Below, piece by piece: positions 1-5,296 of a stretch of 5,296 nt of DNA. The DNA is from an uncultured Ruminococcus sp. Lineage in GTDB: Bacteria; Bacillota; Clostridia; Oscillospirales; Ruminococcaceae. The notes under the pieces were generated by a model that had not been told where the DNA came from, did not search any database, and worked only from the letters and a program-made list of their open reading frames with translations. The DNA lies in contig CAMCOJ010000178.1 in assembly GCA_945876405.1 (NCBI GenBank), forward strand, positions 1-5,296, given 5' to 3'. The position numbers and the translations under genes were made by a program. Position 1 is the first letter of the stretch. Each line of letters opens with the position of its first letter.

Positions 1-46
1 TACACAAGGAGTATCGTCGGCAGCGTCAGATGTGTATAAGAGACAG
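1..46 (+). other. Sequencing adapter remnant (Nextera i5 side with Tn5 mosaic end)
   Basis: This stretch is synthetic library DNA left at the end of the assembly. It reads in the order of an Illumina Nextera i5-side adapter: the tail of the flow-cell primer (TACAC, 1-5), an 8-base index (AAGGAGTA, 6-13, which I recall as a standard Nextera i5 index), the Read 1 primer part TCGTCGGCAGCGTC (14-27), and the 19-base Tn5 mosaic end AGATGTGTATAAGAGACAG (28-46). All four parts are contiguous and without error. Genomic sequence therefore begins at 47. The mosaic end here marks in vitro tagmentation and is not evidence of a natural Tn5 insertion. Confidence 0.97.
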
Positions 47-226
47 CCATATATAATTGCTGATGAACCCACCGGTGCACTTGATTCCAAAACTTCATCA
101 GAAATAATGGAGTTGTTCAAGTCATTGAATAAGGAAGGAAAAACAATTATTATTGTTACTCATGATCCTGAAATAGCGCAGCAGTGTGATAGAATAATTG
201 AAATTTCAGATGGTAAAATTATATAA
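47..226 (+). CDS. ABC transporter ATP-binding protein, C-terminal fragment (5' end missing)
   Basis: This is the last 59 residues of an ABC-transporter ATPase, the cytoplasmic subunit that hydrolyses ATP to power a membrane permease. The fragment shows the Walker B motif and catalytic Glu (IIADEPTG), the D-loop (ALDSKTS) and the H-loop switch histidine (IIIVTHD), then the usual ending [16 protein letters not shown] and a TAA stop. Walker A, the Q-loop and the LSGGQ signature lie before the window. 'DEPTGALDS' with the short 'DGKI' ending is typical of the MacB/LolD/BceA-type exporter family (antimicrobial peptide, lipoprotein or macrolide export), but the substrate cannot be told. The frame stays open back into the adapter, giving a spurious GTG start at 32 and the false leading peptide MYKRQ; these residues are not part of the protein. 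A terminator follows 34 bp after the stop, so the gene is the last of its operon and its permease would lie upstream or elsewhere. Confidence 0.93.
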   Translation, partial: PYIIADEPTGALDSKTSSEIMELFKSLNKEGKTIIIVTHDPEIAQQCDRIIEISDGKII

Positions 227-253
227 AGCCACCTGTTATATCTATCTTGTAAT

Positions 254-307
254 AAAAACAAACGAGCTAAGAAATTTTAATTGATTTCTTAGCTCGTTCG
301 TTTTTTT
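254..307. terminator. Bidirectional Rho-independent terminator between convergent genes
   Basis: A perfect 15-bp stem (AACGAGCTAAGAAAT at 261-275 against ATTTCTTAGCTCGTT at 284-298) encloses an 8-base loop (276-283). On the plus strand it is followed by CG and seven T (301-307), suiting termination of the ABC gene that stops at 226. On the minus strand the flanking A-rich run at 254-258 becomes a T tract, suiting termination of the AAA gene that stops at 323. After one mismatch (260/299) the A and T runs can pair as well and lengthen the stem. Both neighbouring genes point into it, so a two-way role is the simplest reading. Confidence 0.92.
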
Positions 308-322
308 ATTTCGTTCAAGTCT

Positions 323-1891
323 CTATTTTACAATTTTTTCAATCTGACACTCATGCTTTTTGTTTTCCCTGTCATAATTAATCCCAACAAGCAGTATTTC
401 TCCGCTGAATGCCTTGAGTTTATCGGTATAATTCCTGTCTTTTATCTGACTAATCGCACCTTCTGCAGATTTATTATACTTAAGCTCAGCAACAATAGCC
501 GGTACATTAACACCCTTGCGAGGTATGAATGCCAGATCAGCAAAACCTTCTCCTGAAGGGAACTCTCTGATTATTTCATACTGTTTTCTTGCAGAATAAT
601 ATGCAAGTGCAAGCGTTACAGACAGAGACAGCTCATTGTTATATGCAATTATCGAAGAATTCTGTCGATGAACCCCTTCGATTATCTCAGACACTTTCTT
701 TTCATCGCAGTTCAGCGTAGCAGTCAGAAGGTCATCTGACTTGCGAATCGCATTCATAACTTCTTCCCAGCCACCGTTTTCTATGCAGTTAATAAATTCC
801 TGTCCCACTTCTTTATTTGGTATCCATGCTTCATTTGTTGAATTGTCGTAAGTAAGATATCCAAGATGAATAAGCAGTGTAATAACATCATCAGCTGAAC
901 TGAATGTTGTCATGTCATTCTGAAATTTTTCTGTATTTACCCTGACTTTTTCACCTGATATCATTCTTATAACAGAATCGCGTAATCCATCCATATCAAG
1001 CTGAATATATACCTTCAGTGCTTCAAACGTCTCGGTTTTTGTCCAGTAATTATCAAATGATTTCTCAGTTATGGCCTGAACAACTGAATTTGGATTATAT
1101 ATATCGTAATTATCCACCTTATATCCATCGTACCATCGTTTCAGCTCTTCGAACATACCGGTATCTTCACCGCAGAGCATTTTAACTTCCCTGTCGGTAA
1201 ATCCTGTATATTCAGCAAAACGCTTCTGACTGGTCATGGTATACTCATGATACATATTCAGTGCAGAATGCTCTCCGTATTTCTTAACAGGAAAAATACC
1301 GGTTGCATAATTAAGGGCAACATATTCTTTTTCTTTCAGTAAATCACGAAGAAAATCAAGATATACAGTCTGTGCTTCGACATTTCGGGGAAACACTCTG
1401 AACACACTGTCCCATTCATCAATAATAAATACGAAAGGTATCCCGGTTTTAATATATACTGTTGCAAGCGCCTTTTCCAGTGTAATTCTTGGCGGCATTT
1501 TTACATCAGGATACTCTTCACTGATTTCATACAAAAGATCCTCTGTAACATTTTCTCTGATTTTCATAGGATCTTCATTGCTGGAGATGTAGCTCCTTAT
1601 ATCCAGACGAATAACATTGTATTTATTTAGATGCCTTTCAAAATCATATGTTTTTGAAACCGCAAGATTTTTAAACAACTCTGCCGAATCACAGCCTCTG
1701 CTGTAATACGCAGCAAGCATATTGGCCGCCATTGATTTTCCGAATCGTCTTGGTCTGCTTATGCATATATGCTTGCCTGTAGTTCGAAGACTTTTGTTTG
1801 TTAAATCTATAAGCATGGATTTATCAACATAAATATCAGAATTTATCGCTTCAGAAAACAAATCATTTCCAGGATTAAGGTAGATACCCAT
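323..1891 (-). CDS. AAA-ATPase-like protein with C-terminal PD-(D/E)XK nuclease-like domain
   Basis: A 522-residue cytoplasmic protein of the widespread 'AAA-ATPase-like plus DUF1703/PDDEXK_9' family, abundant in gut Clostridia, Bacteroides and Fusobacteria. No function is established. Residues from the chosen Met: an N-terminal block (about 1-275) has the family's form of Walker A (SRPRRFGKS, 45-53), Walker B (FVFIIDEWDSV, near 153-163), the GIFPVKKYGEHSALN block (near 198-212) and RWYDGY (near 252-257). The C-terminal block (about 405-522) fits the PD-(D/E)XK fold: Glu in IIREFPSGEG, Asp in FADLAF (about 452) and E-x-K in VAELKYN (about 469-471), so the catalytic set looks intact. I start at the ATG at 1891 because GGTGGTG lies 5-7 bases before it and family members usually begin near MGIYLNPG. 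The TTG at 1909, six codons upstream, has no ribosome site and sits only about 15 bases from the predicted transcript start. No partner gene is seen. Nuclease activity is inference from the fold. Confidence 0.93.
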   Translation of the reverse strand: MGIYLNPGNDLFSEAINSDIYVDKSMLIDLTNKSLRTTGKHICISRPRRFGKSMAANMLAAYYSRGCDSAELFKNLAVSKTYDFERHLNKYNVIRLDIRSYISSNEDPMKIRENVTEDLLYEISEEYPDVKMPPRITLEKALATVYIKTGIPFVFIIDEWDSVFRVFPRNVEAQTVYLDFLRDLLKEKEYVALNYATGIFPVKKYGEHSALNMYHEYTMTSQKRFAEYTGFTDREVKMLCGEDTGMFEELKRWYDGYKVDNYDIYNPNSVVQAITEKSFDNYWTKTETFEALKVYIQLDMDGLRDSVIRMISGEKVRVNTEKFQNDMTTFSSADDVITLLIHLGYLTYDNSTNEAWIPNKEVGQEFINCIENGGWEEVMNAIRKSDDLLTATLNCDEKKVSEIIEGVHRQNSSIIAYNNELSLSVTLALAYYSARKQYEIIREFPSGEGFADLAFIPRKGVNVPAIVAELKYNKSAEGAISQIKDRNYTDKLKAFSGEILLVGINYDRENKKHECQIEKIVK

Positions 1892-1896
1892 ACATA

Positions 1897-1903
1897 CACC
1901 ACC
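1897..1903 (-). promoter_or_regulatory. Ribosome binding site deciding the start of the AAA-ATPase gene
   Basis: Read on the minus strand, GGTGGTG precedes the ATG at 1891 by five bases (seven from its GGTGG part). It is a modest Shine-Dalgarno match, but the upstream in-frame TTG at 1909 has none, so it favours the shorter 522-residue product. Confidence 0.55.
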
Positions 1904-1930
1904 GTTCAAAAAAGGTTAATCATTAAATTG

Positions 1931-1959
1931 ATTATACCACAAATACTTATTAATTTCAA
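1931..1959 (-). promoter_or_regulatory. Sigma-A promoter of the AAA-ATPase gene
   Basis: On the minus strand, TTGAAA (1959-1954) is followed by a 17-base spacer and a perfect TATAAT (1936-1931), with an extended -10 TG (TGGTATAAT). The match is near-consensus with optimal spacing. Transcription should begin near 1924, giving a leader of about 33 bases to the ATG at 1891. The -35 element starts only 18 bases after the stop of the dockerin gene, so the AAA gene has its own promoter. No hairpin terminator is seen between the two genes, so some read-through from upstream remains possible. Confidence 0.88.
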
Positions 1960-1976
1960 TTTCATTTTGTAACTGT

Positions 1977-3548
1977 TCAGGAAATGAGGGGGAGAGATAT
2001 CACCACTCCGGAAATGTACTGTCTTAGCCTTGCAAGATCTGCAAGGTCAACTTTACCGTTTTCGTTTATATCACCTGCTTTGATCTGTTCAGCTGTGAGG
2101 ACTTTATCTCCTATAACAGCAAGTGATACAATACTGAGATCTGTTACATCAATTATGTCATTTCCGTCCATATCGCCTGCAGGATGAAGTGCTGCAAAAT
2201 TATACCTGAATTTTTCCGCATATTTTTCTGTAGTTGAGCCGCTGAATCCATATATTGTTCCCTTGAACTGGCCGGCTGCATAACTGAGAACTGTTGATTT
2301 GTCAGATATTCTGCATTCCGGATTAAGAAAGGTTACACTGGTAAGAGAAGGATTCATAAGAAGAGCCTTGTTGGAAACAGTATTTACGGATTCAGGAATG
2401 ACTATTTCGGTGACATTTTTTGAAGCTATACCGCCGGCAGCAATCCTGGTTACAGGACATTCGTTAATTTCTGACGGAACCACAGCTTTTGTACCGTTTA
2501 GTTCACAGCCCAGTATCGTCACATGACTTCCGTCTGAAAAATACCTGTATCCGTCGTCCGTCCGGTCAACTGTAAATTCCGGAATATCGGAAAGTTCCTC
2601 AAAATCATATCCGTAAACAGCAGCAAAACGTTCAGCCTCACTTCCCTTTGCCGCTTTAATTATCACGTCGCTCTCAAACAGTACGCATTTCTTCGTTTCA
2701 GGGAAAATCAGGTCATACCCAAGATCACAGTCCGGATTCAGAATATATACGCTGTCCATCTTTTCACAAATATCAAAGGCCTGATTATGAATTTCCTTTA
2801 CTGTCTCAGGGATAATCATATATTTGATATTACTGCATGTAAATGCATCTGACTCAATAACCTCAACTTTGTCTGAAATAACCGCCGTATCTATATCAGC
2901 TTTGTAAAATGCCTTTACTGCTATTCTTGTAACAGGACTATCTTCAATGTATTCCGGAATAACCGGAATTCTTTCGTTACCTGCGTATCCGGTTACTGAA
3001 ACTGTACCGTTTTCAGATTTATATAAAAATCCGTCATCCGTCACCCCGAAAACAATATCAGGAACATCTTCAATTCTCCGTGAAGTGTATCCGTTTTTCC
3101 TGCAGTATTCATCTGCGGAGGAGTCTTTATTGCAGTAAATGGTTCCGCCTGATATGGTCATATAGGAACTGTCTATTTCACAGTCGTCACTGTGAATAAT
3201 CACTGTCCTTATTCCCTGAAAGGCTTTGAAGCATATTACCTTTACTGTCTCAGGGACAACAGCCATCTGAAGCTCCGAAAGGGAAAATGCGGATTCTCCT
3301 ATCAGCGTCACAGGTTTATTGTCTATTTTATCCGGTATAACAACGCTCTGTATGTTTTCAATTATACCCGTGATGTGTATCTCACCGTCGGTCTCCGTAT
3401 ATACCAGACCCTCTTCGCTGATATTTTCAGATATACCGGCTGCTGAACAAAATTTTTCTGTATAAATTTCTGTTCCGCAGAATCCCGGAAAATTACCGGC
3501 AGCAAGAATCACTGACATTGCAAATGCTGTACTTTTAAAAATTTTCAT
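1977..3548 (-). CDS. Secreted BspA-type leucine-rich-repeat protein with C-terminal type I dockerin
   Basis: A 523-residue exported protein. Residues 1-25 form a signal peptide: Lys at 2 and 5, a hydrophobic run STAFAMSVILAAG, then probable cleavage near FCG; there is no convincing lipobox. Three related modules follow (about 48-155, 168-317, 330-455). Each opens with a TDxDG/TDDGFxY-like strand, continues with VxIxGY or similar, I/VVPExI, PVTxIaxxAF and IPETVxxI units of the BspA/LRR_5 family, and closes with an AExYaxxxgYxF-like segment. A dockerin fills about 458-512: two calcium loops, GDMDGNDIIDVTDL and GDINENGKVDLADL, each keeping the Asp/Asn ligands and final Asp. Dockerins bind cohesins on a scaffold or cell wall; BspA repeats commonly mediate binding to proteins or surfaces. 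No catalytic domain is seen, so an adhesive or structural role is inferred. The ATG at 3548 is chosen over the GTG at 3569 because GGGGGAAG lies just ahead of it and the signal peptide then starts correctly. It follows the sigma gene by 17 bp. Confidence 0.93.
   Translation of the reverse strand: MKIFKSTAFAMSVILAAGNFPGFCGTEIYTEKFCSAAGISENISEEGLVYTETDGEIHITGIIENIQSVVIPDKIDNKPVTLIGESAFSLSELQMAVVPETVKVICFKAFQGIRTVIIHSDDCEIDSSYMTISGGTIYCNKDSSADEYCRKNGYTSRRIEDVPDIVFGVTDDGFLYKSENGTVSVTGYAGNERIPVIPEYIEDSPVTRIAVKAFYKADIDTAVISDKVEVIESDAFTCSNIKYMIIPETVKEIHNQAFDICEKMDSVYILNPDCDLGYDLIFPETKKCVLFESDVIIKAAKGSEAERFAAVYGYDFEELSDIPEFTVDRTDDGYRYFSDGSHVTILGCELNGTKAVVPSEINECPVTRIAAGGIASKNVTEIVIPESVNTVSNKALLMNPSLTSVTFLNPECRISDKSTVLSYAAGQFKGTIYGFSGSTTEKYAEKFRYNFAALHPAGDMDGNDIIDVTDLSIVSLAVIGDKVLTAEQIKAGDINENGKVDLADLARLRQYISGVVISLPLIS
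2795..3256 (-). repeat. Identical 18-base copies marking duplicated LRR units within the dockerin gene
   Basis: The 18-base string CCTTTACTGTCTCAGGGA (plus strand) occurs at 2795-2812 and again at 3239-3256. On the coding strand it encodes the PETVK turn of two leucine-rich repeats, in modules two and one. Further near-copies mark the module openings (around 2548-2560 and 3030-3042, encoding TDDG) and the PVTRIA segments (around 2440-2460 and 2920-2941). They show that the protein grew by internal duplication and has since diverged. The coordinates span the two identical copies with the intervening sequence. Confidence 0.7.
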
Positions 3549-3553
3549 TATTA

Positions 3554-3561
3554 CTTCCCCC
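3554..3561 (-). promoter_or_regulatory. Strong ribosome binding site of the dockerin gene, at the end of the sigma gene
   Basis: On the minus strand GGGGGAAG lies five bases before the ATG at 3548 (about seven from the G-run), starting 5 bases past the TGA stop (3568-3566) of the sigma gene. It fixes the ATG as the start and suggests translation of the two genes is closely linked. The alternative GTG at 3569 would overlap the sigma stop as GTGA, but its coding sequence would run through this site. Confidence 0.75.
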
Positions 3562-3565
3562 GTTA

Positions 3566-5221
3566 TCACTGATAAATATATTCACTGATTTCCCGGCTTA
3601 CAAGCCCGATGCTTACCCTGAACTTCCTGTATTCATCAGTCCATCTGCCGCTGCCGTCACATACAATAATTACGTGTGTTGTTTTATAGTTTCCCCTGAA
3701 AACAATCACTTCTCCGGTAATATCAACATTATAGTCCGTCGCTGAATACCGGTATACATAACCGCTTCGTTCAGAGGGCTGGTCCGGAAAATCCGTGTTG
3801 TCATTTTTTATAGCAATATCTTCCCTGTCAGACAGAGATACCTCTGTGAAAAACATTTCCAGGGAAGAAAGTGCATCCACTTCATCGGGCTGTGCAACCT
3901 GATATGTAAAAAGAATTTTGTCAGCACTGATATTATCAGGTTTGAAAACATAGAACTGTTTTTCATTTGCCTCGGAAAATTTTCCTCCGCCGCCAACTGA
4001 TGAATATGCATATAATTTTGAAAAGCTGTAGCCGGTCTCCTTGTTTCCGTTTATTCTGTAGCCGTCCGCTGTAAAATTTTCAGGAATATCAGCGTACATC
4101 GTGCCGGCATCAAAACTGTAATTTACAACCGGAACAATATCATACGGTTCTGTCTCCGTTGTGTTTTCGGAAAATACTGTTTCAGTATACGGCAGTGTAA
4201 CCTGTATTTCTGCCGATATTAAATCTGCAGCCTCTGTCTGAATCTCTACAACATTGTTATTATCTTCAGATACTTCAGAGACAGCCTGATTTTTTTCAGG
4301 TTCAGAAGAAGATAATCCTGATTTTTCTGTCTCCGTAGAAAATTCACTGTGTTCAGAATCCGGTGCATCAGAGTTCAATACATCAGAACCCGGTACAGAA
4401 GTTTCAGAAACAATCCGGCTCTCACGGGAAGTACCAGCCTCTGAGACCGATGTTACCGCTGAGGTTACATAAATTTCATTTTCCACAAAGAAATCATTAT
4501 CCTTATTACTGAAAATTTCCGCAGCTATCCCGCCGCCTATCAGAACCGCTGCAGAAACGCCTGAAAATATTTTTACCGCTGCTGCTTTTGAAACACCTTT
4601 CTTCACCACAGAACATTCTACAGTTTCAGCAGCCTCAATATCTGATTTCAGTACAGCTGAAACCGCAAATGCGGCGATACCGGATTTTATCCCCTTTCTT
4701 TCAAGCTCATCACGCATTATTTTCCGGCTGCTGAAAAGTCTTGATTTTACAGTACCCTCCGGACACTCAAGTGCTTCTGAAATTTCGCTTACCGAAAGCT
4801 CGTCATAGTAATACATCATTACAGCTGCCCTCTGGGAATCAGAAAGACTGTTATACAGAACTTCCCTTATTATACCGGCAGTTTCCTTCAGCTGTAAAGC
4901 ATTTTCAGGAATACAGTTCTCATCATCCGATACATCATCGGGATCAGCTTCAGGCTCAGTCTTTATTCTGTCCGACCTTATACTGTTTAAATATTTATGA
5001 ACAGCAATAGTATGCAGCCAGCCCCTGAAATTATCATCTTTTTTATAATATTCAATCTTGCTGAACGCAGTAAAATATGTATCCTGCATCAAATCTCTGG
5101 CATCATTTTCATTTTTGCACAGGTGCATGCAATATCTCAGAAGCTCAGCACTTGTTTCTTCATATATTTTATCGAAGGCCTTCTTATCACCTGCTCTGGC
5201 CTGAAAAATAATCTTTTTCAT
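3566..5221 (-). CDS. ECF-type sigma-70 factor fused to a transmembrane segment and a probable extracytoplasmic domain
   Basis: A 551-residue protein, about three times the usual ECF sigma length (~170-200). Residues from the chosen Met: sigma region 2 at about 10-83 (DARDLMQDTYFTAF core helix, then FRGWLHTIAVHKYLNSIR) and region 4 at about 115-172 with the helix-turn-helix LSVSEISEALECPEGTVKSRLFSSRK. After a ~40-residue Ala/Val-rich linker comes one hydrophobic segment (about 214-237, KIFSGVSAAVLIGGGIAAEIF), then a ~110-residue low-complexity stalk rich in Ser, Thr, Glu and Asp, then a ~190-residue domain I do not recognise (about 362-551), rich in Tyr and predicted strands. This predicts a membrane-bound sigma factor with the C-terminus outside. 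No separate anti-sigma gene is in the window. The ATG at 5221 is chosen since AAAGG lies eight bases before it; the GTG at 5230 overlaps that site. The sigma part is certain; topology and sensing are inferred. The reading frame is intact throughout. Confidence 0.93.
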   Translation of the reverse strand: MKKIIFQARAGDKKAFDKIYEETSAELLRYCMHLCKNENDARDLMQDTYFTAFSKIEYYKKDDNFRGWLHTIAVHKYLNSIRSDRIKTEPEADPDDVSDDENCIPENALQLKETAGIIREVLYNSLSDSQRAAVMMYYYDELSVSEISEALECPEGTVKSRLFSSRKIMRDELERKGIKSGIAAFAVSAVLKSDIEAAETVECSVVKKGVSKAAAVKIFSGVSAAVLIGGGIAAEIFSNKDNDFFVENEIYVTSAVTSVSEAGTSRESRIVSETSVPGSDVLNSDAPDSEHSEFSTETEKSGLSSSEPEKNQAVSEVSEDNNNVVEIQTEAADLISAEIQVTLPYTETVFSENTTETEPYDIVPVVNYSFDAGTMYADIPENFTADGYRINGNKETGYSFSKLYAYSSVGGGGKFSEANEKQFYVFKPDNISADKILFTYQVAQPDEVDALSSLEMFFTEVSLSDREDIAIKNDNTDFPDQPSERSGYVYRYSATDYNVDITGEVIVFRGNYKTTHVIIVCDGSGRWTDEYRKFRVSIGLVSREISEYIYQ

Positions 5222-5229
5222 CACAGACA

Positions 5230-5234
5230 CCTTT
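5230..5234 (-). promoter_or_regulatory. Ribosome binding site deciding the start of the sigma gene
   Basis: On the minus strand AAAGG (within GAAAGGTG, 5235-5228) stands eight bases before the ATG at 5221. This is good spacing for a Firmicute start and makes the in-frame GTG codons at 5230 and 5224 unlikely starts. Confidence 0.7.
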
Positions 5235-5252
5235 CGTAAAAATTTGTCGTTA

Positions 5253-5295
5253 TATTATAGTGAACGTCAAAATAAATTTGACTTTCACTATAATA
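5253..5295. repeat. Inverted repeat with 19-base arms in the sigma-operon leader
   Basis: Arms 5253-5271 and 5277-5295 are complementary at 18 of 19 positions (mismatch C5265/T5283) around a 5-base loop (5272-5276). Each arm, read towards its outer end, runs TTTGAC, then TTCACTATAATA after one variable base. The symmetry therefore places TATAAT at both outer ends. It may be a regulator-binding operator, the edge of a small palindromic element, or a fold-back artefact at a contig end. There is no T tract, so it does not look like a terminator. Confidence 0.8.
5254..5259 (-). promoter_or_regulatory. Putative -10 element of the sigma/dockerin operon
   Basis: A perfect TATAAT reads on the minus strand at 5259-5254, about 33 bases before the ATG at 5221 and directly upstream of the ribosome site. 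With a 17-base spacer the -35 position would be GTCAAA (5282-5277), a poor match. A good TTGACG (5270-5265) lies only five bases from the -10 and so cannot act as its -35. The promoter may need an activator, or be driven by an alternative sigma factor, possibly the encoded one. The element sits inside the left arm of the inverted repeat, so a protein bound there would compete with RNA polymerase. Confidence 0.5.
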
Positions 5296-5296
5296 A

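Noticed and set aside
28..46. Tn5 mosaic end as evidence for a natural transposon
   Set aside because: It is directly joined to index and primer sequence of a commercial library adapter, so it is an in vitro tagmentation product.
323..1909. Longer AAA protein starting at TTG 1909 (528 residues)
   Set aside because: No ribosome binding site precedes the TTG, and it lies very near the predicted transcript start; the ATG at 1891 has a GGTGG site and fits the family's usual N-terminus.
1910..1976. Terminator after the dockerin gene
   Set aside because: No stem-loop with a T tract can be drawn in this gap; it holds the promoter of the AAA gene instead.
2299..2526. Plus-strand open frames inside the minus-strand genes (also near 353-556, 1984-2187, 2947-3138, 3192-3446, 4741-5239)
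   Set aside because: They lie wholly or almost wholly opposite well-supported genes, show no domain, and lack convincing ribosome sites.
3462..3480. Lipoprotein signal at the Cys of FPGFCG in the LRR protein
   Set aside because: The residues before the Cys (P-G-F) do not fit a lipobox; an ordinary signal peptidase I site is more likely.
1977..3569. Start of the dockerin protein at GTG 3569 overlapping the sigma stop
   Set aside because: It would add seven polar residues ahead of the signal peptide, and the strong ribosome site lies downstream of this GTG, serving the ATG at 3548.
1..5296. CRISPR array, tRNA, rRNA or insertion sequence
   Set aside because: No regularly spaced direct repeats, tRNA-like cloverleaf, rRNA stretch or transposase reading frame was seen by eye on either strand.

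Overview
The window looks like a short contig from a Ruminococcus-like gut or rumen Firmicute (Oscillospiraceae/Ruminococcaceae). This rests on the low G+C content, a type I dockerin closely resembling ruminococcal ones (repeats ending in 'DVTDLS' and 'DLADLARLRQYIS'), BspA-type leucine-rich repeats, and sigma-A promoters. The species cannot be named from the sequence.

Layout. Positions 1-46 are not biological: they read as Illumina Nextera i5-side adapter ending in the Tn5 mosaic end, so native DNA starts at 47. On the plus strand, 47-226 is the 3' end of an ABC-transporter ATPase gene. It converges on the minus-strand genes at a hairpin (261-298) that should terminate transcription in both directions. 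All other genes are on the minus strand. In transcription order they are: an unusual ECF-type sigma factor fused to a membrane segment, a Ser/Thr/Glu-rich stalk and an unrecognised C-terminal domain (5221-3566); a secreted leucine-rich-repeat protein with a C-terminal dockerin (3548-1977), 17 bp downstream and very probably in the same operon; and an AAA-ATPase-like/PD-(D/E)XK protein (1891-323) with its own near-consensus promoter. The window closes in a 19-bp-armed inverted repeat (5253-5295) that overlaps the likely -10 element of the sigma operon.

How the genes may work together (inference). The sigma protein could be a one-piece membrane regulator: the sigma domains stay in the cytoplasm while the C-terminal domain samples the outside. 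Its operon partner is exported and has a dockerin that could attach it to a cohesin scaffold. This resembles in spirit the SigI/RsgI surface-sensing of cellulosome producers, but here sigma factor and sensor would be a single polypeptide. The AAA/PD-(D/E)XK gene appears to be an independent unit of unknown role. The ABC fragment belongs to another operon that lies mostly outside the window.
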